Of a stretch of 64,000 nt of DNA, positions 30,170 through 38,099 are shown in pieces. The DNA lies in assembly GCF_003515945.1 (NCBI RefSeq), contig NZ_QWLM01000007.1, positions 95,984 through 159,983 of the forward strand, written 5' to 3'. Position numbers and translations under genes: made by a program. A model generated the notes under the pieces. That model ran no database searches. It had not been told where the DNA came from and saw only the letters and a list, made by a program, of their open reading frames with translations. Positions within the stretch are counted from its first letter, which is position 1; each line of letters starts with the position of its first letter. Source of the stretch: Dermacoccus abyssi (GTDB lineage Bacteria > Actinomycetota > Actinomycetes > Actinomycetales > Dermatophilaceae).

Positions 30170-31260
30170 ACTCCACGCTCCGAAGGATCGGCGTGGCTGT
30201 CGCTGCGCCGTTGCTCGCCATCGCGATCGCGGTCGTTCTGACCTCGATCGTCCTGCTCGCCCTCGGCAACGCCGTCGGGCCGGTCTGGCAGGTCTTCCTG
30301 TCGACGCCGATGCAGGGCGTCGCCGAGGCCATCGTCAACGACGCCGCCGTCCTCTACCTCTCCGGTATCGCCGTGGCCATCGGCTTCCGGATGAACCTGT
30401 TCAACATCGGCGTCGACGGCCAGTACCGCGTCGCTGCCTTCGCGGCCGCGCTCTTCGCCGGCCAGGGCTGGCTGCCCGGCTTCCTCAACGTCATCGGTGC
30501 CCTCGTGCTCGCGATGCTCGTCGGTGCCGCCTGGGCCGGCATCATCGCGGTGCTCAAGGTGACGCGCGGCGTCTCCGAGGTCATCAGCTCGATCATGCTC
30601 AACTCGATCGCCACCGGCGTCGTCTCCTGGCTGCTGTTCAAGGTCGCCGACAAGCAGGAGGGCTCGAACGCGACGAACACGAAGAACATCCCGGAGAGCT
30701 CGCACGTTCCGGCGCTCGCGCAGACCGCCACGGGCCAGATCTTCGGTCTGACGATCCTCGCCGTGCTCGTCGGCATCGCCTACTGGTACGTCATCAACCA
30801 CACACGCTTCGGCTTCGACCTGCGCGCGACGGGCTCGTCCGAGTCGGCCGCCGTCGCCTCCGGTGTGAGCGTCAAGAAGATGACGATCACCGCGATGCTG
30901 CTCTCGGGTGCCGTTGCGGGCCTCGTCGGCATGCCGCAGCTGTTCGGTCAGGACTTCAACTACGGCTCCAACAGCCAGACGGGCCTCGGCTTCGCCGGCA
31001 TCGCCGTCGCGCTCATCGGCCGTAACCACCCGATCGGCATCGGCTTCGGCGCGCTGCTGTGGGCCTACCTCAACGGTCAGTCGAACGCGCTGCAGATCAA
31101 CGCGGGCGTCAACGCCTCGCTCGTCAACATCATCCAGGGCGTCATGGTGCTCGCCGTCGTCATCGCGTACGAACTCGTGCGTCGTTGGGACAAGCGCATC
31201 GAGGCCCGACGTGTCGCCGCCGAACTCGCCGCAGGCAAGACCGCAGGAGCCACCGCATGA
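30166..31260 (+). CDS. ABC transporter permease 1 (nucleoside uptake)
   Basis: The 364-residue protein has about nine to ten hydrophobic segments and belongs to the branched-chain/ribose-type permease family (PF02653). Visible family blocks are GFRMNLFNIGVDGQYRVAAF and, near the end, FGALLWAYLNGQSN, with the cytoplasmic EAA-like loop around RATGSSESAAVASGVSVKK. It overlaps both the ATPase gene before it and the second permease after it by four bases, so all parts of the importer are translationally coupled. Confidence 0.9.
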   Translation: MNSTLRRIGVAVAAPLLAIAIAVVLTSIVLLALGNAVGPVWQVFLSTPMQGVAEAIVNDAAVLYLSGIAVAIGFRMNLFNIGVDGQYRVAAFAAALFAGQGWLPGFLNVIGALVLAMLVGAAWAGIIAVLKVTRGVSEVISSIMLNSIATGVVSWLLFKVADKQEGSNATNTKNIPESSHVPALAQTATGQIFGLTILAVLVGIAYWYVINHTRFGFDLRATGSSESAAVASGVSVKKMTITAMLLSGAVAGLVGMPQLFGQDFNYGSNSQTGLGFAGIAVALIGRNHPIGIGFGALLWAYLNGQSNALQINAGVNASLVNIIQGVMVLAVVIAYELVRRWDKRIEARRVAAELAAGKTAGATA

Positions 31261-32504
31261 GCACCGTCGCTGCTACCGCAACCCAGCCGAAGCGGACGCT
31301 CGGGCTGCCGCGCAAGGCGCTCCTTCCGCTCGCGCTCGTCGCCGTCGTTCTCGGCCTGTCGATCCTTCGCGTCGCCACCGGCGTCAACGACATCGACTCC
31401 TCGAACGCCATCTCTGCGGCCCTCGTGGCCGCTGTGCCGCTGGCCCTCGCCGGTCTCGGTGGTCTGTGGTCCGAGCGGGCCGGTGTAGTCAACATCGGTC
31501 TCGAGGGCATGATGATCATGGGCTCGTGGAGCGCTGCCTTCGCGGCCTACCACTACGGCCCGTGGGCCGGCGTGCTCGGCGGCATCCTCGGCGGCATGCT
31601 CTTCGGCCTGCTCCACGCCATCGCCACCGTGTTCTTCGGCGTCGACCACATCGTCTCCGGTGTGGCCATCAACCTGCTCGGTGCGGGCCTGACGAAGTTC
31701 CTCGCCGAGCGCTTCTTCTCCGAACTGCCCGGCGGTGGCCCCACCCAGAGCCCGAGCCTGCCGGACGTCGCGAGCGTCACCCTTCCCGGGTCGAGCGCTC
31801 TCGTCGACATCGAGAAGAACCACTGGTTCCTCGTCTCCGATGTCGCCGGCATCCTCGCCGGTCTGACGAAGGACGTCTCGCTGCTCACGCTGCTCGCCAT
31901 CGCCCTCGTCATCGGCACGATCTTCGTCCTGTGGAAGACCTCGTTCGGTCTGCGCCTGCGCAGCTGTGGGGAGGCCCCGCAGGCGGCCGAGACCCTCGGC
32001 GTCAACGTGTACCTCTACAAGACGATCGCCGTCGTCGTCTCCGGTGGTCTCGCCGGTCTCGGTGGTGGCTTCCTCGCGATGGTCGCCTCCGACGGGTTCC
32101 AGCAGGGCCAGACGGGTGGCCGCGGCTACATCGGTCTCGCCGCGATGATCTTCGGTAACTGGATGCCGATCGGCACCGCCCTCGGCGCGCTGCTCTTCGG
32201 TTACACCCAGGCTCTCCAGCTGCGCGGTGGCGACCAGGTGCACGCGCTGCTGCTCCTCGTGGGTGCGGGCGTCCTCGTCGGTGCCGTGTGGATGGCGGTC
32301 AAGAAGCGCGTGCTCCACGCCGTCATCCTCGCCGTCGCCGGTGTGCTCGTGCTCATGTGGTACTTCGGATCGGACACGATCGATCCGAACCTCACGGCCA
32401 CAGCGCCGTACGTCGTCACACTCCTCGTCATGGCGTTCGCCAGCCAACACCTGCGGATGCCGGCTGCTGACGGCGCCATCTATCGCAAGGGCGAAGCGGG
32501 CTAG
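31257..32504 (+). CDS. ABC transporter permease 2 (nucleoside uptake)
   Basis: The 415-residue protein is the second PF02653 permease of the importer. Family blocks include GLWSERAGVVNIGLEGMMIM and the cytoplasmic loop LRSCGEAPQAAETLGVNVYL. It has a longer N-terminal and C-terminal hydrophobic region than permease 1 (extra segment near residues 345-395). The start codon overlaps the preceding stop. The gene is followed by a repeat region of 174 bases and then cdd. Confidence 0.9.
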   Translation: MSTVAATATQPKRTLGLPRKALLPLALVAVVLGLSILRVATGVNDIDSSNAISAALVAAVPLALAGLGGLWSERAGVVNIGLEGMMIMGSWSAAFAAYHYGPWAGVLGGILGGMLFGLLHAIATVFFGVDHIVSGVAINLLGAGLTKFLAERFFSELPGGGPTQSPSLPDVASVTLPGSSALVDIEKNHWFLVSDVAGILAGLTKDVSLLTLLAIALVIGTIFVLWKTSFGLRLRSCGEAPQAAETLGVNVYLYKTIAVVVSGGLAGLGGGFLAMVASDGFQQGQTGGRGYIGLAAMIFGNWMPIGTALGALLFGYTQALQLRGGDQVHALLLLVGAGVLVGAVWMAVKKRVLHAVILAVAGVLVLMWYFGSDTIDPNLTATAPYVVTLLVMAFASQHLRMPAADGAIYRKGEAG

Positions 32505-32511
32505 TTTTTCT

Positions 32512-32636
32512 GCGCGTCTTCCGGCGGGGAGGCTTCGCAAGCTCAGCCGCCCCGCTCGGTGCGACACGGCTGTCTAGCGCGTCTTCCGGCGGGGAGGCTT
32601 CGCAAGCTCAGCCTCCCCCCTCGGTGCGACACGCGT
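32512..32636 (+). repeat. Tandem direct repeat of about 65 bases between permease and cdd
   Basis: Unit 1 starts at 32512 and unit 2 at 32577; both begin GCGCGTCTTCCGGCGGGGAG and run to GGTGCGACACG. They differ at a few positions (CAGCCGCCCCGC against CAGCCTCCCCCC). Each copy can fold: in copy 2, GGGGAGGC pairs with GCCTCCCC around a 12-base loop, and in copy 1 the same stem has one mismatch. The copies probably act as duplicated terminator or mRNA-processing hairpins. Confidence 0.8.
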
Positions 32637-32678
32637 CGCACGTCTCCAGACGGCCTCAAGGTGAAAGGCGGCCTCGAC

Positions 32679-33164
32679 ATGACACAGGTACCCGACTCTG
32701 TGGACTGGGAGCTGCTGCGCGGCGAGGCCGTCGCCGTGTGCGCCAGGGCGTACGTGCCGTACTCCCGGTTCCCGGTCGGCGTGGCCGCGCTCACGACGCG
32801 CGGTCGCATCCTCACCGGCTGCAACGTCGAGAACGCCGCCTACGGCGTCGTCCTGTGTGCCGAGTGCGGCCTCGTCTCGTCGCTTTACGGCACGGGCGAA
32901 TCCCGCGGTGACGGCCCGGTGCTCGACCACGAGGCGGAGCGCGAACTGCTCGTCGCCCTCTCGTGCGTCGACGGCAACGGTACGCCCATCACGCCGTGCG
33001 GCCGATGCCGTCAGCTGCTCTTCGAGCACGCGAGCCCCGACATGCTCATCGAGATGGACGGTGGGCCGCCGCTGCCGCTCACCGACCTCCTTCCCCACGC
33101 GTTCGGCGCCCCCAACCTGGGTGCCGTCGCCACCGCAGCAGCGACCCTGAAAGGTGATTCATGA
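32679..33164 (+). CDS. cdd: Cytidine deaminase
   Basis: Cdd deaminates cytidine and deoxycytidine to uridine and deoxyuridine in pyrimidine salvage. The 161-residue protein has the zinc site of the family: NVENAAYGVVLCAE with the Cys ligand and catalytic Glu, and PCGRCRQ with the two other Cys ligands. AYVPYSRFPVGVA is the substrate-binding segment. It is longer than the usual 130 residues owing to an insertion after the CAE motif (SLYGTGESRGDGPVLDHEAE). ATG 32679 is chosen; a GTG 18 bases upstream is in frame. It overlaps deoA by four bases. Confidence 0.9.
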   Translation: MTQVPDSVDWELLRGEAVAVCARAYVPYSRFPVGVAALTTRGRILTGCNVENAAYGVVLCAECGLVSSLYGTGESRGDGPVLDHEAERELLVALSCVDGNGTPITPCGRCRQLLFEHASPDMLIEMDGGPPLPLTDLLPHAFGAPNLGAVATAAATLKGDS

Positions 33165-34474
33165 CCCCCGCGAACTCCACGCACGAAGCGTTCGACGCCG
33201 TCGACCTCATCCGCATCAAGCGTGACTCCGGAACCCTCTCGAACGACGAGATCGACTGGATGATCGACGCCTACACGCGTGGTGCGGTCGCCGACGAGCA
33301 GATGGCCGCCATGGCGATGGCGATCCTGCTCAACGGCATGTCGCGCGAGGAGATCGCCCGCTGGACGAAGGCGATGATCGCCTCCGGTGAGCGCATGGAC
33401 TTCTCGTCGCTGTCCGTGCCGACTGCCGACAAGCACTCCACCGGCGGCGTCGGTGACAAGATCACGTTGCCGCTGGCGCCGCTCGTCGCGGTCTTCGACG
33501 TCGCCGTCCCGCAGCTCTCGGGCCGCGGCCTCGGCCACACCGGCGGCACGCTCGACAAGATGGAGTCCATCGCCGGGTGGCGGGCCTCCCTGACGAACGC
33601 CGAGATGATGCGTCAGCTCGAGCGCGTCGGCGCCGTCGTCTGCGCAGCCGGTGACGGCCTCGCGCCGGCCGACAAGAAGCTCTACGCGCTGCGCGACGTC
33701 ACCGGCACGGTGGAGGCGATCCCGCTCATCGCCAGCTCGATCATGAGCAAGAAGATCGCCGAGGGCACAGGTGCGCTCGTGCTCGACGTCAAGGTCGGCT
33801 CCGGTGCCTTCATGAAGAATGAGGAGAACGCGCGCGAGCTCGCGCGCACCATGGTCGACCTCGGCACGGACGCGGGCGTCAACACCGTCGCGCTGCTCAC
33901 CGACATGTCGACGCCGCTCGGCCTCACCGCAGGCAACGCCCTGGAGGTGCGCGAGTCGGTCGAGGTGCTCGCCGGTGGCGGCCCCAAGGATGTCGTCGAC
34001 CTCACCGTGGCGCTCGCTGTCGAGATGCTCGCGGCGGCCGGTCGCCCACAGGACGAGGACGCGGTGCGCAAGGCGCTCACCGACGGCCGGGCCATGACGA
34101 AGTGGCGCGCGATGCTCGGCGCTCAGGGCGGTGACCCCGAGGCGACGCTGCCCACCGCGAAGGAAACACACGTCATCACGGCACCGTCGTCCGGTGTGCT
34201 GACGAAGCTCGACGCCCTCGCCGTCGGCGTCAGCGCGTGGCGCCTCGGCGCCGGGCGTGCGCGCAAGGAAGACCCGGTGCAGGCGGGCGCCGGGATCGAG
34301 ATGCACGCGAAGCCGGGCGACCACGTCACGGCGGGCCAGCCGCTGCTCACGCTCCACACCGACACTCCGGAGCGCTTCGACCGCGCCGTCGCTGCGCTCG
34401 AGGGCGGCTACGAGATCTCGGCGAACAGCGGTGACTTCACGTCGCGCGACATCGTGCTGGAGCGCATCAGCTGA
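33161..34474 (+). CDS. deoA: Thymidine phosphorylase
   Basis: DeoA splits thymidine (or deoxyuridine) with phosphate to the base and deoxyribose-1-phosphate. The 437-residue protein has the family signature SGRGLGHTGGTLDKMESI, the KHSTGGVGDKITLPL phosphate-binding loop (near residue 85) and KKIAEGTGALVLDVKVG. It takes over the uridine-type products of Cdd, to which it is translationally coupled (ATGA overlap). A perfect palindrome starts 10 bases after its stop. Confidence 0.95.
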   Translation: MTPANSTHEAFDAVDLIRIKRDSGTLSNDEIDWMIDAYTRGAVADEQMAAMAMAILLNGMSREEIARWTKAMIASGERMDFSSLSVPTADKHSTGGVGDKITLPLAPLVAVFDVAVPQLSGRGLGHTGGTLDKMESIAGWRASLTNAEMMRQLERVGAVVCAAGDGLAPADKKLYALRDVTGTVEAIPLIASSIMSKKIAEGTGALVLDVKVGSGAFMKNEENARELARTMVDLGTDAGVNTVALLTDMSTPLGLTAGNALEVRESVEVLAGGGPKDVVDLTVALAVEMLAAAGRPQDEDAVRKALTDGRAMTKWRAMLGAQGGDPEATLPTAKETHVITAPSSGVLTKLDALAVGVSAWRLGAGRARKEDPVQAGAGIEMHAKPGDHVTAGQPLLTLHTDTPERFDRAVAALEGGYEISANSGDFTSRDIVLERIS

Positions 34475-34484
34475 CGCTGCTCTT

Positions 34485-34544
34485 TGGCTACGTTCGTTGC
34501 GGTTGGTGACGGTGCACCGTCACCAACCGCAACGAACGTAGCCA
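34485..34544. repeat. Perfect 60-bp palindrome after deoA (hairpin or cruciform, possible terminator)
   Basis: Bases 34485-34514 are the exact reverse complement of 34515-34544, with no spacer; the centre is GGTGCACC. As RNA it would form a stem of up to 28 bp with a tetraloop-sized tip. A short TTT precedes it and no U-run follows. It separates the deoA operon end from the cupin gene. See the findings. Confidence 0.9.
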
Positions 34545-34611
34545 CTCTGGGACACCGCTTCGCCCGTCTTCCACCGTGACGTCGCGTGGCAAGAGGCCCG
34601 CCGCGGAGCAC

Positions 34612-34617
34612 TAGGCT
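34612..34617 (+). promoter_or_regulatory. Candidate -10 box for leaderless cupin-adenosine deaminase operon
   Basis: TAGGCT ends six bases before ATG 34624; no ribosome site lies between them. Confidence 0.5.
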
Positions 34618-34623
34618 GACCGC

Positions 34624-34992
34624 ATGCCTGAACTCCTCACCACGCCGGTGCGCATTCCCGTACCCGGCGGCAAGATCATCGACGAACACGTGGGCGTCGC
34701 GTCCACCGGCGAGCGCGCGGTCTCCGTGGCCCACATGAAGGCGCCTGCCGGGTGGGACGAGCCGGCGCAGACGCCCCAGTTCGACGAGGTGACGCTCGTG
34801 CTCGCTGGTCAGGTGCGCGTCGAGCACGACGGCGGCACGCTCGAGGTCGAGGCCGGCCAGAGCGTGGTCACTCGCGCGGGGGAGCGCGTGCGCTACACCG
34901 TCGGCCCCGACGGCGCCGAGTACGTTGCCGTCTGCCTGCCGGCGTTCACGCCCGAAACGGTTGGCCGCGAGGACGAAGGAACGAACGCATGA
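34624..34992 (+). CDS. Small cupin-domain protein
   Basis: The 122-residue protein is a single cupin beta-barrel. Residues 50-110 hold the two cupin motifs in loose form: [20 protein letters not shown] followed by [16 protein letters not shown]. Metal-ligand histidines of classic cupins are not obvious, so a binding or regulatory role is as likely as catalysis. It overlaps the adenosine deaminase start (ATGA), which suggests a role linked to nucleoside metabolism, but the substrate is unknown. Confidence 0.75.
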   Translation: MPELLTTPVRIPVPGGKIIDEHVGVASTGERAVSVAHMKAPAGWDEPAQTPQFDEVTLVLAGQVRVEHDGGTLEVEAGQSVVTRAGERVRYTVGPDGAEYVAVCLPAFTPETVGREDEGTNA

Positions 34993-36161
34993 GCGACGAG
35001 ACCACGAAGAGCACCCTGAGCGAGGACGTCATCGCGCGGCTGCCGAAGGTCGTTCTCCACGACCACCTCGACGGCGGCGTGCGCCCGGCCACGGTGCTCG
35101 AACTCGCCCGTGAGACCGATTACGACGCCCTGCCGGCCGCCGACGAGGCGTCGCTCGCCGCGTGGTTCCGCGACAGCGCGGACTCCGGTTCGCTCGAGCG
35201 CTACCTCGAGACGTTCGCGCACACCGTCGGCGTCATGCAGACGCGCGGGGCCATCGAGCGCGTGGCCCGAGAGTGCGCCCTCGACCACGCGAACGACGGC
35301 GTCGTCTACGTCGAGGTGCGCTTCGCGCCCGAACTGCACATCGAACAGGGACTCGGTCTCGACGAGGTCGTCGACGCAGTGCTGGCCGGCTTCGAGGCCG
35401 GCGCCCGCGAGGCCGAGAGCCAGGGGCGCCCGATCGTCGTGCGCGCCCTGCTCACCGCGATGCGTCACGCGGCCAAGAGCGTCGAGATTGCCGAGCTGGC
35501 CGTCGCCTACCGTGACAAGGGCGTCGTCGGCTTCGACATCGCCGGCGCCGAAGCCGGCTTCCCTCCCACACGCCACCTCGACGCGTTCGAGTACCTGCGC
35601 CGCGAGAACGCCCACTTCACGATTCACGCCGGTGAGGCGTTCGGTCTGCCGAGCATCTGGGAGGCCATTCAGTACTGCGGCGCCGAGCGGCTCGGCCACG
35701 GCGTGCGCATCACCGACGACATCACCGTCGACGGCGTGGAGTACGGCGAACTCGACGAACCGGCACGTGCCGCGCTCCCGGCCCGCGTGCGCGCGGGGGA
35801 GGCCGATGTTCGCCTCGGCCGCCTCGCCGCGTTCGTGCGTGACCGCCGCATCGCGCTGGAGGTCTGCCCACTGTCGAACCTCCAGACGGGCGCTGCTTTC
35901 TCGTTGCGTTCACACCCGATCTCACTGCTGCTCGCCCTGGGCTTCCGCGTCGCACTGAGCACCGACAACCGCCTCATGAGCGAAACGTCGATGACGAAGG
36001 AGATGACGGGCCTCGTCCGCGAGGCGGGCTGGACGCTGGCCGACCTCGAGAAGGTCACCGTCAACGCGATGAAGTCCGCGTTTGTGGGCTTCGACGAGCG
36101 ACTCGACATCATCATGACCGTGATCAAGCCGGCCTACGCCGTGGCACGCGGCCAGGGCTGA
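34989..36161 (+). CDS. add: Adenosine deaminase
   Basis: Add deaminates adenosine and deoxyadenosine to inosine forms. The 390-residue amidohydrolase has the zinc-binding HDHLDGG motif (usually HVHLDG) near residue 22, the [10 protein letters not shown] segment with zinc His and catalytic Glu, [11 protein letters not shown] with the proton-shuttle His, [13 protein letters not shown], and STDNRLMS, the actinobacterial form of the last zinc Asp motif. It comes last in the nucleoside salvage block; its product would feed the purine nucleoside phosphorylase encoded at 45973-46821. A strong hairpin follows. Confidence 0.95.
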   Translation: MSDETTKSTLSEDVIARLPKVVLHDHLDGGVRPATVLELARETDYDALPAADEASLAAWFRDSADSGSLERYLETFAHTVGVMQTRGAIERVARECALDHANDGVVYVEVRFAPELHIEQGLGLDEVVDAVLAGFEAGAREAESQGRPIVVRALLTAMRHAAKSVEIAELAVAYRDKGVVGFDIAGAEAGFPPTRHLDAFEYLRRENAHFTIHAGEAFGLPSIWEAIQYCGAERLGHGVRITDDITVDGVEYGELDEPARAALPARVRAGEADVRLGRLAAFVRDRRIALEVCPLSNLQTGAAFSLRSHPISLLLALGFRVALSTDNRLMSETSMTKEMTGLVREAGWTLADLEKVTVNAMKSAFVGFDERLDIIMTVIKPAYAVARGQG

Positions 36162-36174
36162 CGACCGCACGAAC

Positions 36175-36214
36175 ACGACGGCCCGTTTCCCCTCAAGGGG
36201 AAACGGGCCGTCGT
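36175..36214. terminator. Bidirectional terminator between add and the RDD protein gene
   Basis: Perfect 18-bp stem (36175-36192 with 36197-36214) closed by a TCAA loop, in the gap between two convergent genes. Short T-containing sequence (TTCGCGTTT) follows on the + strand. It is the best hairpin terminator in the window apart from that at 11687. Confidence 0.85.
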
Positions 36215-36230
36215 TCGCGTTTCGGACGGG

Positions 36231-37058
36231 TCAGCGTCCGAGGACGGAGCGCCTGATGCGCGCGTCGCGTTCGATGCGGCGGGCGTCGGCGTCGCGACGC
36301 AGGACGCTGATGGCGACGAGAACGGCGAAGGGGTCGTGGCCCGGCGGGGGAGGCGGCGTCACATGCGGGAGGACCTCGCGCAGCGTCTGCGTCACAACGG
36401 CGTTGAACGCCGGGGTACGCATGACGTGCTGTTGGCGCACGAGGAAGGCCATCCGTGCCGCGAGGTCCTGCGGTAGCGGGCTGACGACGGCGGGGGAGTC
36501 GGCCCACGCCGCGAGTTGCCTCGGCATCTGGGCGGGCGGCGGTAGCGTGAGTCCTCGGGTTTCACGCACGACGTAGGTACCGGCCGCGAGGTCGCCGAGT
36601 CGCCTCGCGCGGCTCGTCAGCGTGGCCGTGATGAGAGCGACCATGCCTGCGGTGCCGATGATCTCGACGAAGCCCACGAAGCTGCGGACGAGAGCGTGAC
36701 GGAACGAGATGGCGCCGCCGTCGGTGCGCACGACCCGCATGCCGAGAATGAGTTTCCCGAGGCTACGCCCGAGCGTGAGGGTCTCGACCACCGTCGGCAG
36801 GAGCACGAAGGAGGTCACGAGGACGACGATGCTCCACCCTGCTCGGACCGCATCCGAGGCGGTGCCGACCAGCTTCAGCGCGGCCCAGTTGAGGCAGAAG
36901 AAGGTCACCGCCCACACGATGAGGTCGATGATCACGCCGAGAATGCGCATGCCTACGCCGGCCGGGGGCAGGTCGAGAGCGACCGCCTCACCGGTGATCT
37001 GCGCCGGGCCGGTGAGATCCCGCAGCGGGCGCAGTTCCCGATCGTCGACGTGTGCCAC
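36231..37058 (-). CDS. RDD-family membrane protein
   Basis: The 275-residue protein has three to four hydrophobic segments in its first 165 residues, with the RDD-domain marks RILGVIIDLIVW (the Asp), GRSLGKLILGMRVVRTDGG and the Arg-rich loop SRARRLGDLAAGTYVVRE. The last 110 residues are soluble, with a proline-rich patch. RDD proteins are often ion or proton antiporters or of unknown function. The GTG start at 37058 has TAACCT six bases upstream and no ribosome site. It is divergent from the SpoIIM-like gene, a conserved actinobacterial pair. Confidence 0.85.
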   Translation of the reverse strand: MAHVDDRELRPLRDLTGPAQITGEAVALDLPPAGVGMRILGVIIDLIVWAVTFFCLNWAALKLVGTASDAVRAGWSIVVLVTSFVLLPTVVETLTLGRSLGKLILGMRVVRTDGGAISFRHALVRSFVGFVEIIGTAGMVALITATLTSRARRLGDLAAGTYVVRETRGLTLPPPAQMPRQLAAWADSPAVVSPLPQDLAARMAFLVRQQHVMRTPAFNAVVTQTLREVLPHVTPPPPPGHDPFAVLVAISVLRRDADARRIERDARIRRSVLGR

Positions 37059-37064
37059 GCGAAC

Positions 37065-37070
37065 AGGTTA
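37065..37070 (-). promoter_or_regulatory. Candidate -10 box for leaderless RDD gene
   Basis: Minus-strand TAACCT six bases before the GTG start. It lies only 18 bases from the oppositely directed -10 box at 37089-37094, so the two promoters overlap and probably compete or share a regulator. Confidence 0.5.
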
Positions 37071-37088
37071 CTGGCCGCAGCCGGTGCG

Positions 37089-37094
37089 TAGAGT
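37089..37094 (+). promoter_or_regulatory. Candidate -10 box for leaderless SpoIIM-like gene
   Basis: TAGAGT six bases before the GTG at 37101, back to back with the RDD promoter. Confidence 0.5.
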
Positions 37095-37100
37095 ACGAGC

Positions 37101-38093
37101 GTGGATGTGGAAGCCGTTGTCGCAGCGCACCGCGAGGAGTGGGCCCGTCTCGACGAACTCGGGCGCAAACGGCGCCTGACTGGCACCGAGGCCGAGGAGA
37201 TGCTCGACCTCTACCAGCGCGCGGCGTCACACCTCTCGCTCGTGCAGTCCACGTCGGCCGATCCCGTTCTCACGCAGTACCTCTCGACGATCATCGCCCG
37301 TGCCCGGGTGAAGTCCTCGCGCAACTTCCGGGCCGATCCGGGGGCGTTCGCCCGCTTCTTCCTCGAGACGTTTCCGGCCATCTGCTACCGCGCCTGGCGC
37401 TGGTGGGCCGGCGTCGGCGTCGCCTTCGTCGTGCTGACGGCGCTCGTGGCCTGGTGGACGGCGACGCACCCCGCGTTCGTCTCGAGCGTCCTCAGCCCGG
37501 AGGAGATCTCGCAGCTGACGCGGCATGACTTCGAGGACTACTACTCCTCCTACGCGGCCCAAGACTTCGCGTTCCGGGTCTGGACGAACAACGCGTGGGT
37601 CGCGGCCCTGTGCATCACCCTCGGCGCCCTCGGTTTTCCCATTCCGCTCCTGCTGTGGTCGAACATCGTCAACACGGGCGTCTCCGCTGGCCTCATGGCC
37701 TCCGACGACCGGCTCTCGCTGTTCTTCGGCCTCATCCTGCCCCACGGCATGCTCGAACTGACGTCGATCTTCGTCGCCGCCGGCATCGGTCTGCGCGGCT
37801 TCTGGTCGTGGATCGAACCGGGCCCCCGCTCGCGCGCCGACGCGTTCGCGGCGGAGATGCGCACGGCGTTCACTGCGGCGATGGGCCTCGTCGCCGTTCT
37901 GGCGCTGTGCGGCTTCATCGAGGCCTTCGTCACGCCGTCCGGGCTGCCCACGCCGGTGCGCCTGCTCATCGGCTTCACGGCGTGGTGTTCTTTCATCGCG
38001 TACGTCGTCATCCTCGGTCGCCGCGCGGTGGCGGCCGGTGTGACGGGTGACGTCGACGCCCGCCTGCGTGAGGACGAACTCGTCGCCGGCTGA
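37101..38093 (+). CDS. Stage II sporulation protein M-like (DUF95) membrane protein
   Basis: The 330-residue protein has a soluble helical N-terminus with the family block EEMLDLYQRAASHLS, followed by five to six hydrophobic segments. The DUF95 core is seen in WTNNAWVAALCITLGALGF (near residue 170) and LILPHGMLELTSIFVAAGIG. Despite the name, such proteins are widespread in non-sporulating actinobacteria, always near RDD, DUF58 and MoxR genes as here; they are thought to work in the cell envelope, but the role is unproven. Confidence 0.85.
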   Translation: MDVEAVVAAHREEWARLDELGRKRRLTGTEAEEMLDLYQRAASHLSLVQSTSADPVLTQYLSTIIARARVKSSRNFRADPGAFARFFLETFPAICYRAWRWWAGVGVAFVVLTALVAWWTATHPAFVSSVLSPEEISQLTRHDFEDYYSSYAAQDFAFRVWTNNAWVAALCITLGALGFPIPLLLWSNIVNTGVSAGLMASDDRLSLFFGLILPHGMLELTSIFVAAGIGLRGFWSWIEPGPRSRADAFAAEMRTAFTAAMGLVAVLALCGFIEAFVTPSGLPTPVRLLIGFTAWCSFIAYVVILGRRAVAAGVTGDVDARLREDELVAG

Positions 38094-38099
38094 CCGGCG

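Noticed and set aside
32505..32511. TTTTT after the second permease stop as a terminator tail
   Set aside because: No hairpin precedes it; the hairpins of the tandem repeat come after it.
27307..32567. Long - strand frames opposite the nucleoside transporter genes
   Set aside because: They mirror the well-supported + strand genes, have no start signals and show no family similarity.
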